Of a stretch of DNA of 64,000 nucleotides, positions 9,185 to 16,518 are shown piece by piece. How positions within the stretch are numbered: position 1 is the stretch's first letter; each line of letters starts with the position of its first letter. Under the pieces are notes generated by a model. The model searched no databases and was not told the DNA's origin. It was given only the letters and a program-made list of their open reading frames with translations. The translations under genes were made by a program, and so were the position numbers. The stretch is from Pedobacter montanisoli (GTDB lineage Bacteria > Bacteroidota > Bacteroidia > Sphingobacteriales > Sphingobacteriaceae): contig NZ_JALGBH010000002.1 in NCBI RefSeq assembly GCF_022809115.1, positions 1,181,543 through 1,245,542 on the forward strand. Direction: 5' to 3'.

Positions 9185-9402
9185 CGCCTCATTGGCCGGC
9201 GGGGCCTAGTCCTTTTTGATGGCAAAAAGGACCAAAAACCACCGACTGCGCCTGATGCTACAAGGTATCTGCTTAGGGCAGTTGTTGCAAACCGCATCAG
9301 CCAAGGTCGGTATTACGCTAAACGAAGATGTTTTACGGCTATCGCAAAGAATATAGCTAGTAGCTTTAAATAACTCCGTCATGCTGAACTTGTTTCAGCA
9401 TC
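9185..9402. repeat. ~218 bp direct repeat, left copy
   Basis: Aligns without gaps to 19514-19731 with 7 mismatches seen by eye (about 97% identity), in the same orientation, offset 10,329 bases. It starts at CGCCTCATTGGCCGGC, includes a CCTTTTTG...CAAAAAGG hairpin, and ends in a family B palindrome at 9377-9402. It contains short overlapping open frames but no recognisable protein. The two copies bracket the accessory island. Confidence 0.9.
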
Positions 9403-9458
9403 TTTCCCTCAATAGTTTAATTAACCACAAAAGGCACAAAGAACACATGGTTGTATTA
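9377..9458. repeat. family B palindrome plus shared downstream tract
   Basis: CGTCATGCTGAACTTGTTTC then AGCATC, followed by TTTCCCTCAATAG and TTAACCACAAAAGGCACAAAG. The same arrangement recurs at 28587-28668. Confidence 0.8.
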
Positions 9459-9523
9459 TTTAATTGGTTAATTGAAGTAGCTACGAGACCATAAAGAAAA
9501 TAAACAAAGTCTTGTAAAATGAA

Positions 9524-10366
9524 TTAAGTCTTGCTCATTTCTGCCAAACGCTGTATGCTAAGTTCTTCGGCCAAATCATAAAAACTCTCTGTAAGTTCCA
9601 AAAACCTATAGGGAGATTGCCCTGCCAAACTAAAATCGTCGTTATAGCGGGCCTCACGGTAGCTTTTCATCATGGTATGGAGCAAAGCTTCTGTTACGGG
9701 ACTGCCCATAAAATGTTGCAGGGGCTTTTCTGAGAAACACGCACACACATAAAATAAGCGCTTAAGGTTACGTATATCCGTTTTATAGCCCATGTATACC
9801 CAAATCATTGCTACGCAGAGCTGTTCGCAGGCATGGTACAACAAAAACACGCTTGCCTTTTCCTGTCCGTTTTCCATTGCCTGCACTGCTGCATTTATAA
9901 ATGTCCTAGCCATTTCGCTACGCCGCTGCCAATGCGCATTAGCCCGATTGGCCTGTTTCTTGGAATTTGGCCCCTGTACCTTTGGTTTGTCCATTAGGCC
10001 ATTGGCACTATATAGCAAGGTGCCTTGATTAAGTATACTGGTAAAGTAGGCATTACATTGCTGTAGGTTACGGTTCAGTATCTCTTTACCATGGGCATTT
10101 ATGATCAGTTTTGCTTGTGGGTAATGGCGGTTGGCAAAATCCTGTATCTCGTTTTCTTTACTGGCGGTGCCCTCGGTTATTACCAAAAGGTAAAATATTT
10201 CTTGCTGTAGTTGCCCCTTTGCAGCAAATATGCTATTGCAGGCTTGTTGTTGCACAAAATGTGCGTACAGGTAAATCTGTAAGGGCTTAAACTTATCTAC
10301 AATTAAAGTGGTAAACGCGGCTAAATGTGCCTGCTTGGTGGTGGGGTTTAAAATGGCTGTTTCCAT
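9524..10366 (-). CDS. HEPN-domain protein with degenerate nucleotidyltransferase-like N-terminus
   Basis: A 280-residue protein. Residues ~155-275 form a HEPN helical bundle (ARTFINAAVQAMENGQEKASVFLLYHACEQLCVAMIWVYMGY...IRNLKRLF). The N-terminal ~120 residues (KPLQIYLYAHFV...IFYLLVITEG) recall the strand order of a minimal nucleotidyltransferase but lack the GS..D.D catalytic motif, so any such domain is inactive. HEPN proteins are often RNases or partners of MNT antitoxins (family knowledge), but the expected R-x4-6-H RNase motif is not evident: the usual histidine region reads GYKTDIRNLK. It is the first gene inside the island and has no obvious partner gene. Confidence 0.7.
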   Translation of the reverse strand: METAILNPTTKQAHLAAFTTLIVDKFKPLQIYLYAHFVQQQACNSIFAAKGQLQQEIFYLLVITEGTASKENEIQDFANRHYPQAKLIINAHGKEILNRNLQQCNAYFTSILNQGTLLYSANGLMDKPKVQGPNSKKQANRANAHWQRRSEMARTFINAAVQAMENGQEKASVFLLYHACEQLCVAMIWVYMGYKTDIRNLKRLFYVCACFSEKPLQHFMGSPVTEALLHTMMKSYREARYNDDFSLAGQSPYRFLELTESFYDLAEELSIQRLAEMSKT

Positions 10367-10503
10367 GGCTATTTGGTTTTAGGTGAATACAATGTTGTAT
10401 AAGCCTGGAAAAGCATACAGTAGCCTAAAAACTCCCCATATTATGAAACGAAATAAAATGAATCTTAAATTGTTTCTTCTTTCCATGCTCGTATAGATGT
10501 TAC

Positions 10504-10704
10504 GAGTTTTGCTTGGAGTAGAAATATAAAAGTGGGCTTCTACCTACCATAGCTTCAGTTTGGTTCTCACGCCTTATGTCGATATGGAATTACAGTAGAA
10601 ACCCACTCTTATTCGGAAATGCTAAAATAGCATAAACTACACAAGAATGGGCTATAAATCTACTGTTTTGCATCGACGGCGTGAGAAATGAAGCTGCAAA
10701 ACTC
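10504..10704. other. large nested fold-back element (structured DNA or RNA)
   Basis: At least six complementary segment pairs are visible: GAGTTTTGC 10504-10512 with 10696-10704; AGCTTCA 10551-10557 with 10689-10695; TTCTCACGCC 10564-10573 with 10678-10687; GTCGAT 10578-10583 with 10672-10677; ACAGTAGA 10592-10599 with 10659-10666; and apical ATGCTA/TAGCAT 10619-10633. A side hairpin GTAGAA/TTCTAC lies at 10518-10543, and 10531-10543 can alternatively pair with 10595-10607 (12 of 13). No open frame fits. Identity is unknown: a structured RNA or a fold-back mobile element are both possible. Confidence 0.6.
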
Positions 10705-10746
10705 TTATTTATAACCTTTTATATACTTCAAATATATTAAAAAGAA

Positions 10747-10774
10747 AATAACTAAACAAATTTGTTTAGTTATT
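10747..10774. promoter_or_regulatory. 28 bp perfect palindrome, likely operator of the XRE gene
   Basis: AATAACTAAACAAA followed by its exact complement TTTGTTTAGTTATT. It ends 28 bases before the ATG of the HTH gene at 10803, where an autoregulatory operator would be expected. Confidence 0.65.
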
Positions 10775-10802
10775 CTTTAGTAAATATTTCGAGCTTGGCT
10801 TG

Positions 10803-11024
10803 ATGGATTTAGAAAAATTTAAAATAGAATTAGGTAAAAAAATTGCACATACCAGAAAAAAGAATGGTTTAACTCAGCCTGAGTTAGGTGCTTTGTTAGG
10901 TAAAGATTTTCAAAGTATCAGCAGAATAGAGAATGGAAAAGTAAATATATCAGCACATTTCTTATATGAAATAGCAAAAGCTTTAAATGTTAGTGTTGAA
11001 ACTTTATTAGATTTTAAGAATTAA
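10803..11024 (+). CDS. small XRE-family HTH regulator
   Basis: A 73-residue protein that is essentially one Cro/CI-type helix-turn-helix: IAHTRKKNGLTQPELGALLGKDFQSISRIENGKVNISAHFLYEIAKALNVSVETLLDF. The ATG at 10803 is preferred to the TTG codon just before it. A perfect palindrome lies immediately upstream, suggesting self-repression. It is adjacent to a second, unrelated-sequence XRE gene and has no obvious toxin partner. Confidence 0.85.
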   Translation: MDLEKFKIELGKKIAHTRKKNGLTQPELGALLGKDFQSISRIENGKVNISAHFLYEIAKALNVSVETLLDFKN

Positions 11025-11053
11025 TTAACCAAATCTAAATGATGACTCAATAA

Positions 11054-11075
11054 AAGTCAATATTTATATTGACTT
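11054..11075. promoter_or_regulatory. inverted repeat upstream of the second XRE gene
   Basis: AAGTCAATAT, TT spacer, ATATTGACTT: 10 bp perfect arms, 31 bases before the ATG at 11107. The sequence differs from the operator at 10747, so the two regulators probably see different sites. Confidence 0.6.
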
Positions 11076-11106
11076 ATTTTCTATATAATATTTCCAGATA
11101 AGTCTA

Positions 11107-11352
11107 ATGAAAAAAGTGACTGTTAAAGAGTTTAAAATACTTTTAGCTCAGCGCATTAAGCAATTAAGAACGAAATCAAATCTTACTCAAGCAGAATTAG
11201 CCATTAAAATTGGATATAAGGATAAGCAAGTCATTAATAACTATGAGATAAACGGAGCCAATCCGACTGCCTATAATTTAGTACTATTAGCCAAAGCACT
11301 TGATGTTACAATTAATGAATTGGTGGATTTTTCAAAGTTAACAGGTAAATAG
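11107..11352 (+). CDS. small XRE-family HTH regulator
   Basis: An 81-residue single-domain Cro/CI-type DNA-binding protein: LAQRIKQLRTKSNLTQAELAIKIGYKDKQVINNYEINGANPTAYNLVLLAKALDVTINELVDF. It sits 82 bases downstream of another XRE gene on the same strand but with its own upstream inverted repeat. It could be a master switch for neighbouring island genes. There is no sequence evidence for its target beyond the adjacent palindrome. Confidence 0.85.
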   Translation: MKKVTVKEFKILLAQRIKQLRTKSNLTQAELAIKIGYKDKQVINNYEINGANPTAYNLVLLAKALDVTINELVDFSKLTGK

Positions 11353-12297
11353 CAGGTTGATATAAAATCATCACTTTTGAAAGTACAAACTGTGTAGTTG
11401 TATCATTTCACTTTATTGGTCGTCGAGGCTTAGTCCTTTCTTTGATAAGAAAGTACCAAATCCCGATAGCTATCGGGATAAAGCTGTATTGCCTTCCTTG
11501 CATTACAAGGGCAAAACTTTATAGACGAAATTAGCATGCTCCCTTCTCTAGGTGCATAAATGAAATTTACATTTCGACAGGCTCAATGTGACACTCAATT
11601 TTTAAAATATGTGCATCAGTTTTACCCTGTACTGCTTCGGAATCCAATAAGGCCAGTTAGCTGTACTTAGCAACGTAAAGTAATGAATAATTGGGTTGAT
11701 GGTTGAATTGGATAATTTTTGTGTTTCCTTGTTGCCAGTCTATAAATTCAAAATATGCAAATGAAGAACTGTGCTTGAATTTAGCACTAAACCCGCATTT
11801 GGCAATATCTTGTTATGCCTCGCTTTTGTATCTATCAAAATATTCATTCAATTTTTCGATTAGTCTGTCTGAACTTATGTCAAGACCAGCAGATGAAATA
11901 TTGAATGGGGAGTTATAATTGTTAATATTAGCGTTGTATTTTGAGCGTTGGGATATTTTTCGGGTAGCACACTATTACATTGGCTATTTTACATAATGCC
12001 ACATTATGTAACTTAGCTTCCACCGATTTGCATACTGGCATAAACGGAACGGTGGTGGTGGTTGGAGTGAAGTGGTTTTTTGCTTTGTTTTTTATGTTGG
12101 ACAGCTCTTTGCCACTGCAGGAACGAGGATAGCAATGTGCTGTGGAACATTGGCAAAAACAACGCAAAAAGTATGACAGTTGCAAACGGCGGCAATGCAT
12201 AGAAGACAGGCGAAGCGTTGGGCTTGTGCGGTTGGGTCTGGCTAAAGCCGTATTTTTTCTGTGTGTGTGGGAAGAGAGCGGGAAATCTAAAAAACAA
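11353..12297. other. non-coding stretch with decayed repeats
   Basis: No convincing gene. From about 11394 to 11460 it resembles the start of the ~218 bp repeat (GTATCATTTC..., GGCTTAGTCCTTTCTTTG), and CCCGATAGCTATCGGG at 11462-11477 is a perfect palindrome. A short family A element lies at 11570-11592 and a 10 bp TTACATAATG/CATTATGTAA hairpin at 11989-12011. Short open frames here are low-complexity and contradict each other on the two strands. Confidence 0.6.
11570..11592 (+). repeat. palindromic repeat, family A, short form
   Basis: CATTTCGACAGG then CTCAATGTGAC; one base from the commonest form seen at 19465, 19798 and 20283. Confidence 0.8.
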
Positions 12298-13383
12298 TTA
12301 AATCAAACCTTTTTCACTTAAAATATTCTGATATATACCAGTCAGATACGCATCACTTGCATTTTGAACTAAATGATTTATAAAACTTCTATAGGCTTTA
12401 TATCCTACGTATTTTTTTTTCATAAAGGATGATTTCCAATGTTGAAGATTGGTCTTAAATGACACCAAATCTGAAGCGTGGTTTAATATGTCGTGATCAT
12501 CAATGTATTCAATATATGTATTTCGCCACATGGTCAAAATATTTTTCTTAACAAAACTATTGTATCGAGTTTTTATATTGAATGTATTTTCCCAGCTCTC
12601 AAAATAATCAATCTCGTTATTATCTTTAGGTTCAATAATAAACTCCCAACTACCATACTCTTCTTCGAAAGAAGGCTCTTCAATAAAAGAAAATCTTGCA
12701 TTTATACCATTATAGTTTTTATATGGATAAAATGCTAATTTTCTATTTCCGACATTATCAATTAACACATTATCATCTCCTTTTGCAGGTCTCGAATTGC
12801 ACCAACCACCAATTGGTATCAAATTATTAAAATTAACTGAAGAAAAAGGAAAAATATCTTGACAAAGCCAATGATCTAAAGCTAAGCGGGCTTGACCTTC
12901 TAAGTTCAGAAATCCTTCTAAACCACAAATAGGACAAACCTCAATCTTATGATGTTTGATAAACTCATCAATTGATTTTCCAACAGTAATATTTACAAAG
13001 TTTGTAAATTCATGATACTTACTTGCTGTATTATACAAATAAGAAAATAGTTGTTTTATTGGCTGTCTAATTGAAGCTTCTATATCATTAATTGTTAGCA
13101 TTTCTAAAGCAGGATCATTACTACAGAGTCTTTCTATTTCATTACTATTTTGGAAAGCTGTAATTATTTTATCTCTTTCATTTTTTATCGTAATAAGTTT
13201 ATAAGCATCATATACAGCCTTGAACTTACTTTGCAAATCAGTATTCTGAAAAACTTGTATTGACCAATTAGGGAACAGATGATTCCCAAAGTTTACACTA
13301 TCTTCTATTTTCTTAAAAAAAGATTTAGGAATGCTATGCAAAACTACAATTCTAGTCTTTACCTTTTGTATGTTTAGAATCAT
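12298..13383 (-). CDS. HNH-type nuclease, putative effector of the hsdMS-AAA operon
   Basis: A 361-residue protein with an HNH-like core at residues ~150-235: CPICG (C150, C153), ALDHWLCQ with D170-H171, NFNNLIPIGGWCNSRPAKGDD (N187, C195, K201) and a trailing KLAFYPY. This is the treble-clef layout of HNH proteins partnered with ATPases such as PtuB of Septu, although the first cysteine of the second knuckle is replaced by glycine (GGWC). The flanking ~150 residues on each side are unrecognised. The start overlaps the ATPase gene by 32 bases, so the two are translationally coupled and probably form one complex. Nuclease activity is inferred from the motif only. Confidence 0.7.
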   Translation of the reverse strand: MILNIQKVKTRIVVLHSIPKSFFKKIEDSVNFGNHLFPNWSIQVFQNTDLQSKFKAVYDAYKLITIKNERDKIITAFQNSNEIERLCSNDPALEMLTINDIEASIRQPIKQLFSYLYNTASKYHEFTNFVNITVGKSIDEFIKHHKIEVCPICGLEGFLNLEGQARLALDHWLCQDIFPFSSVNFNNLIPIGGWCNSRPAKGDDNVLIDNVGNRKLAFYPYKNYNGINARFSFIEEPSFEEEYGSWEFIIEPKDNNEIDYFESWENTFNIKTRYNSFVKKNILTMWRNTYIEYIDDHDILNHASDLVSFKTNLQHWKSSFMKKKYVGYKAYRSFINHLVQNASDAYLTGIYQNILSEKGLI

Positions 13384-15115
13384 TATTATCTTCTGTCAAT
13401 TCAAAAATTTTTTTAAAAATAAACTGCTTCTGACTAGATTCTCCATAAAAATCTACAGCATTCCTCAACTGATCCAATGAGCCCGTTTTAATAAGCTCCT
13501 TCATTTCTTCAAAAGATTGAGCTGATATCATTTGAGTCTTAAAAATATTCTTTAAAATATAATCTACTCCTGCACCATAAGTGTTAATTCCTAACTGTGA
13601 GGCCTTTTTAACTTTCAACTTGTTAGTATCTTGGTCTTTATCAAAAAATAAAACATTATTAGGCAAACAATCCGAAATTACAAATGGCGAATGTGATGTT
13701 AGTAATATATCTTTTAAATAGTGAATATTATAGCTGCTATTTTCATTTGTTTTATTATTACTAGCAGTAATACTATCATTTAACATTTTAATGAACTTAG
13801 CTCTCCAAGAAGGATTAAAGTGTGTTTCTGGTTCATCTAATAATAATAAAGCACGTTTAGATTTCAACAATAAGCAAATACCCATTGTATGTAATAATTG
13901 GTGTTCTCCGTCGGAAAAATTCCTTAGTAATAAGGATTTTTCTATTTCAGAATCTTTCATTTTTTTTATAATCATAAAATCAAGAAAATGAAAAACATCA
14001 TCATTTGGCCCGCCTGTTGGAATTTTACCATCAGTGTAATAACCTTGAGAACGATAAACTTCTTCTTTAGTACTATCATCTAAAATATGATTATTCAATT
14101 CATACAATAATCTAAAAGCTTGGAATAAATTAAATGAATCGCCAAAATGTTCTTCAAAGGCTTTTTTTGTTGGATTACTTTCATTTTCATAATCTTTTCC
14201 TACATAAAAATCTAAAACAAGACGTTCTTTATTAATGAACCAAGAAGTAGCACATCTCTTAAATCTATCAAGTTGTTCATTTTCTAAAATCGTTAAAACA
14301 GACTTCTCTTCTATATTTAAATTACTATCGTTTCTGATTTCATATTTAAAGTTTTTAAGATTGATATGCATTCTAAAGCTTTCTAAACACTGAATTCCTA
14401 TTTCTTGCTTTAGCGGTTTTAGGGAATCTTTATTTTCAAGTAATAGACAGGATAACAAAACAGCCTGACTCATTGCATTATCAATGTAAATCAAACCATT
14501 TTCAGGTTCATCATAGCGGGCAACACCTTTTTGTGTATATTGCTTAAACTCGTCTAAATGAACTAGACGAGCCTTAATAAAAGGTAAACTTAAAATTTCG
14601 TTTTCACCAGAAGAATAACCAATAACATGATCTGGAAGATATGATTTTCCGGGTGTCTCGATATCAAGTTTCAAATTAGGAATTAATGAGATATTTTGTC
14701 CTGCCTCTTGGTCGAAAGGATACTTTCTAATCTCCATTTTTGGTTCTTCCCCTGTCTTCTTTGAAATTGTTACCTTATCAAAGTTTTTTATAGTATAAAT
14801 ACTTCCCTTTTTCTGACCTATAAGGTATTCTAAAATAAAAGCATCAGGAGTACAGACTTCTCTTTTAAAGTTTTTCTTGTCCCTTATAGTATCAGGAAGA
14901 TAGCGAGCAACACAAATTTCTAAATGATAAAAAATATTGGCTAGAGCTTCCAATACATTTGATTTTCCACTACCATTTAATCCTGCAAAACAAAATGGTC
15001 GAAATTCTTCCATTGCTTTTGTTTCATCTAGAGAATGGAAATAAATTTCAAAGTCTGAATGCAGACTTCGAAAGCTTTTTTCCATTTGTCCAATTTTTAG
15101 GGATAAAAGTTTCAT
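13352..15115 (-). CDS. restriction system-associated AAA/ABC-type ATPase
   Basis: A 587-residue SMC/ABC-like ATPase: Walker A GLNGSGKS at 45-52, a signature-like SDGEHQLLH at 401-409, Walker B LLLLDEPETHFNP at 423-435 and an H-loop TSHSPFVISD at 473-482. A long helical insert separates the Walker motifs, with an extra YSSGENE at 167-173. It resembles the Bacteroidota family described as restriction system-associated AAA ATPase and is also PtuA-like. Its ATG overlaps the hsdS stop as TAATG and its end overlaps the HNH gene, placing it in one operon with both. It could sense foreign DNA and gate the nuclease (inference). Confidence 0.8.
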   Translation of the reverse strand: MKLLSLKIGQMEKSFRSLHSDFEIYFHSLDETKAMEEFRPFCFAGLNGSGKSNVLEALANIFYHLEICVARYLPDTIRDKKNFKREVCTPDAFILEYLIGQKKGSIYTIKNFDKVTISKKTGEEPKMEIRKYPFDQEAGQNISLIPNLKLDIETPGKSYLPDHVIGYSSGENEILSLPFIKARLVHLDEFKQYTQKGVARYDEPENGLIYIDNAMSQAVLLSCLLLENKDSLKPLKQEIGIQCLESFRMHINLKNFKYEIRNDSNLNIEEKSVLTILENEQLDRFKRCATSWFINKERLVLDFYVGKDYENESNPTKKAFEEHFGDSFNLFQAFRLLYELNNHILDDSTKEEVYRSQGYYTDGKIPTGGPNDDVFHFLDFMIIKKMKDSEIEKSLLLRNFSDGEHQLLHTMGICLLLKSKRALLLLDEPETHFNPSWRAKFIKMLNDSITASNNKTNENSSYNIHYLKDILLTSHSPFVISDCLPNNVLFFDKDQDTNKLKVKKASQLGINTYGAGVDYILKNIFKTQMISAQSFEEMKELIKTGSLDQLRNAVDFYGESSQKQFIFKKIFELTEDNNDSKHTKGKD

Positions 15116-16518
15116 TAACTTAACAAAATTTTGTTCTTATTAACATCAAATTCCTGATGGATTTTACCATTACTTTCTTTCAATAATCTAAAAACTATAT
15201 ATTTTGCTTTATCATATTGCTCTATATTCGAAAAACCTTGTAATGCTAACTTATCTATTAATTTCTGACGATAAGCAACATCTTGCATTATCTCCTTTAT
15301 ATCGTTTTTCTCATCAGGTAAATCTAGATTTATAGCATTAATTAGTGTTTCTAATTCACTCTCAATATCAATTAAAGTTCTGGGACTTAGATATTGATTA
15401 AAAAGGCTTCTCAATAGACTTTCAGTTAAAGAAGTAAAATCTAATAATTTGTTTTTAATTGACTGTATCTTCTTGTACTTGTATTCAAACTCGTTCTGTA
15501 AATCTATTGGGACATCTTTTATTTTAAGTTGTTTGATTATACTTAAATTAAGTGCATCCATTATAGCTCCTCTACTTCTGGCTACTATTTGCTGTTTTAT
15601 GTAAGGATTTGAATGAAATGAATACGATAGATAATAAGAATTACATTTTTTTTCATCGAGAGTGATAGCAACCAAATGTTTTGTATTAATGGCTAATCCA
15701 ATATTTTCTGGAACAACAGCAGATCTACCCACAGTTCCCATAATTGATATTAATACATCTTTACCGTAAACTTTAAAATTTTTTAATTTTTGATATTCCT
15801 CTTTTGAGATAAATCTCTTTTTATTCCACCTAAAGACATTATCTACAACATTATCAATACCAAGTACAGCGACATCTCCTTCTTCTTTAAATTTGTCATG
15901 AGTAAGAGAGCTTCCAAAGGGACCAGTTCTCATACTTCCCTTTTTTTCACTTCTATAATCTTGTAATTCTACTGTTTCCCAATTTTTAAAATCTTTATTT
16001 TTATTACCAAATAAACTGTTGTAATATGAAAGAAGCATATTATCTAATTTTAGAATAGTATCACTTCTTTTTTCAGTGAGTTTTTCAACTTTATCTAAAA
16101 TAGTTACAATTCGATTTTGTTCTTCTATGTTAGGAACATCAACTTCTACATTTTCTAAATAGCTTTTAGAAAGATGTCTTATTGCTACACCTCTAAATCC
16201 TCTTTCTAAAATACTTGTATTAGCTTTCAAAAAATAGAATATGTATTTTATGTTTATTTCAGTTTGTGTTTTTTTTATTTTTGTTACAAAACAGTCTGTT
16301 GAAGTACTAAAGACTCCTTCATAATGATGTATACTTGGATTTCCTCCTGTTCCGAAAATCAAACAATTATCATCATAAATTGCCTCATTAATCCATTTAT
16401 TTTGAATTTGACTAGATGTAAAGAAAGCATATTTTCCTTGTTGCAATCCTTCACTAGCCTTAAAAGTAGATTTTTGCAACCAATCCAATATAGATTTTAA
16501 TTTAATCTTTTTCATCAT
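15115..16518 (-). CDS. hsdS: type I restriction-modification specificity subunit with C-terminal extension
   Basis: A 467-residue HsdS with two target-recognition domains separated by the usual helical spacers. TRD1 ends in SYLENVEVDVPNIEEQNRIVTILDKVEKLTEKR; TRD2 contains MRTGPFGSSLTHDKF and AVLGIDNVV, then VPIDLQNEFEYKYKKIQSIKNKLL. It sets the DNA target for the HsdM methylase. After the second spacer there is a further ~90-residue tail (from TLIDIESELETLINAINLDL) not part of a standard HsdS. ATG 16518 is used, which overlaps hsdM by 17 bases; a TTG lies two codons earlier. The tail may bind the downstream ATPase or nuclease (inference). Confidence 0.88.
   Translation of the reverse strand: MMKKIKLKSILDWLQKSTFKASEGLQQGKYAFFTSSQIQNKWINEAIYDDNCLIFGTGGNPSIHHYEGVFSTSTDCFVTKIKKTQTEINIKYIFYFLKANTSILERGFRGVAIRHLSKSYLENVEVDVPNIEEQNRIVTILDKVEKLTEKRSDTILKLDNMLLSYYNSLFGNKNKDFKNWETVELQDYRSEKKGSMRTGPFGSSLTHDKFKEEGDVAVLGIDNVVDNVFRWNKKRFISKEEYQKLKNFKVYGKDVLISIMGTVGRSAVVPENIGLAINTKHLVAITLDEKKCNSYYLSYSFHSNPYIKQQIVARSRGAIMDALNLSIIKQLKIKDVPIDLQNEFEYKYKKIQSIKNKLLDFTSLTESLLRSLFNQYLSPRTLIDIESELETLINAINLDLPDEKNDIKEIMQDVAYRQKLIDKLALQGFSNIEQYDKAKYIVFRLLKESNGKIHQEFDVNKNKILLS

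Noticed and set aside
9158-9373. 71-codon frame over the left 218 bp repeat
   Set aside because: It runs from unique sequence into the repeat, and another register is equally open, so it is not evidence of a gene.
10504-10704. Fold-back element considered as an integron attC site
   Set aside because: No GTTRRRY/RYYYAAC core pair, no integrase, and the arms are far more complex than attC.
11703-11918. 71-codon open frame in the gap after the XRE genes
   Set aside because: Low-complexity, AT-rich, no start signal, no recognisable domain, and embedded among decayed repeats.
11928-12297. Overlapping minus-strand open frames (~90 codons) just 3' of the HNH gene
   Set aside because: Two frames compete, and both are rich in His/Pro/Phe with no domain. 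The hairpin at 11989-12011 runs through them. Most likely non-coding.
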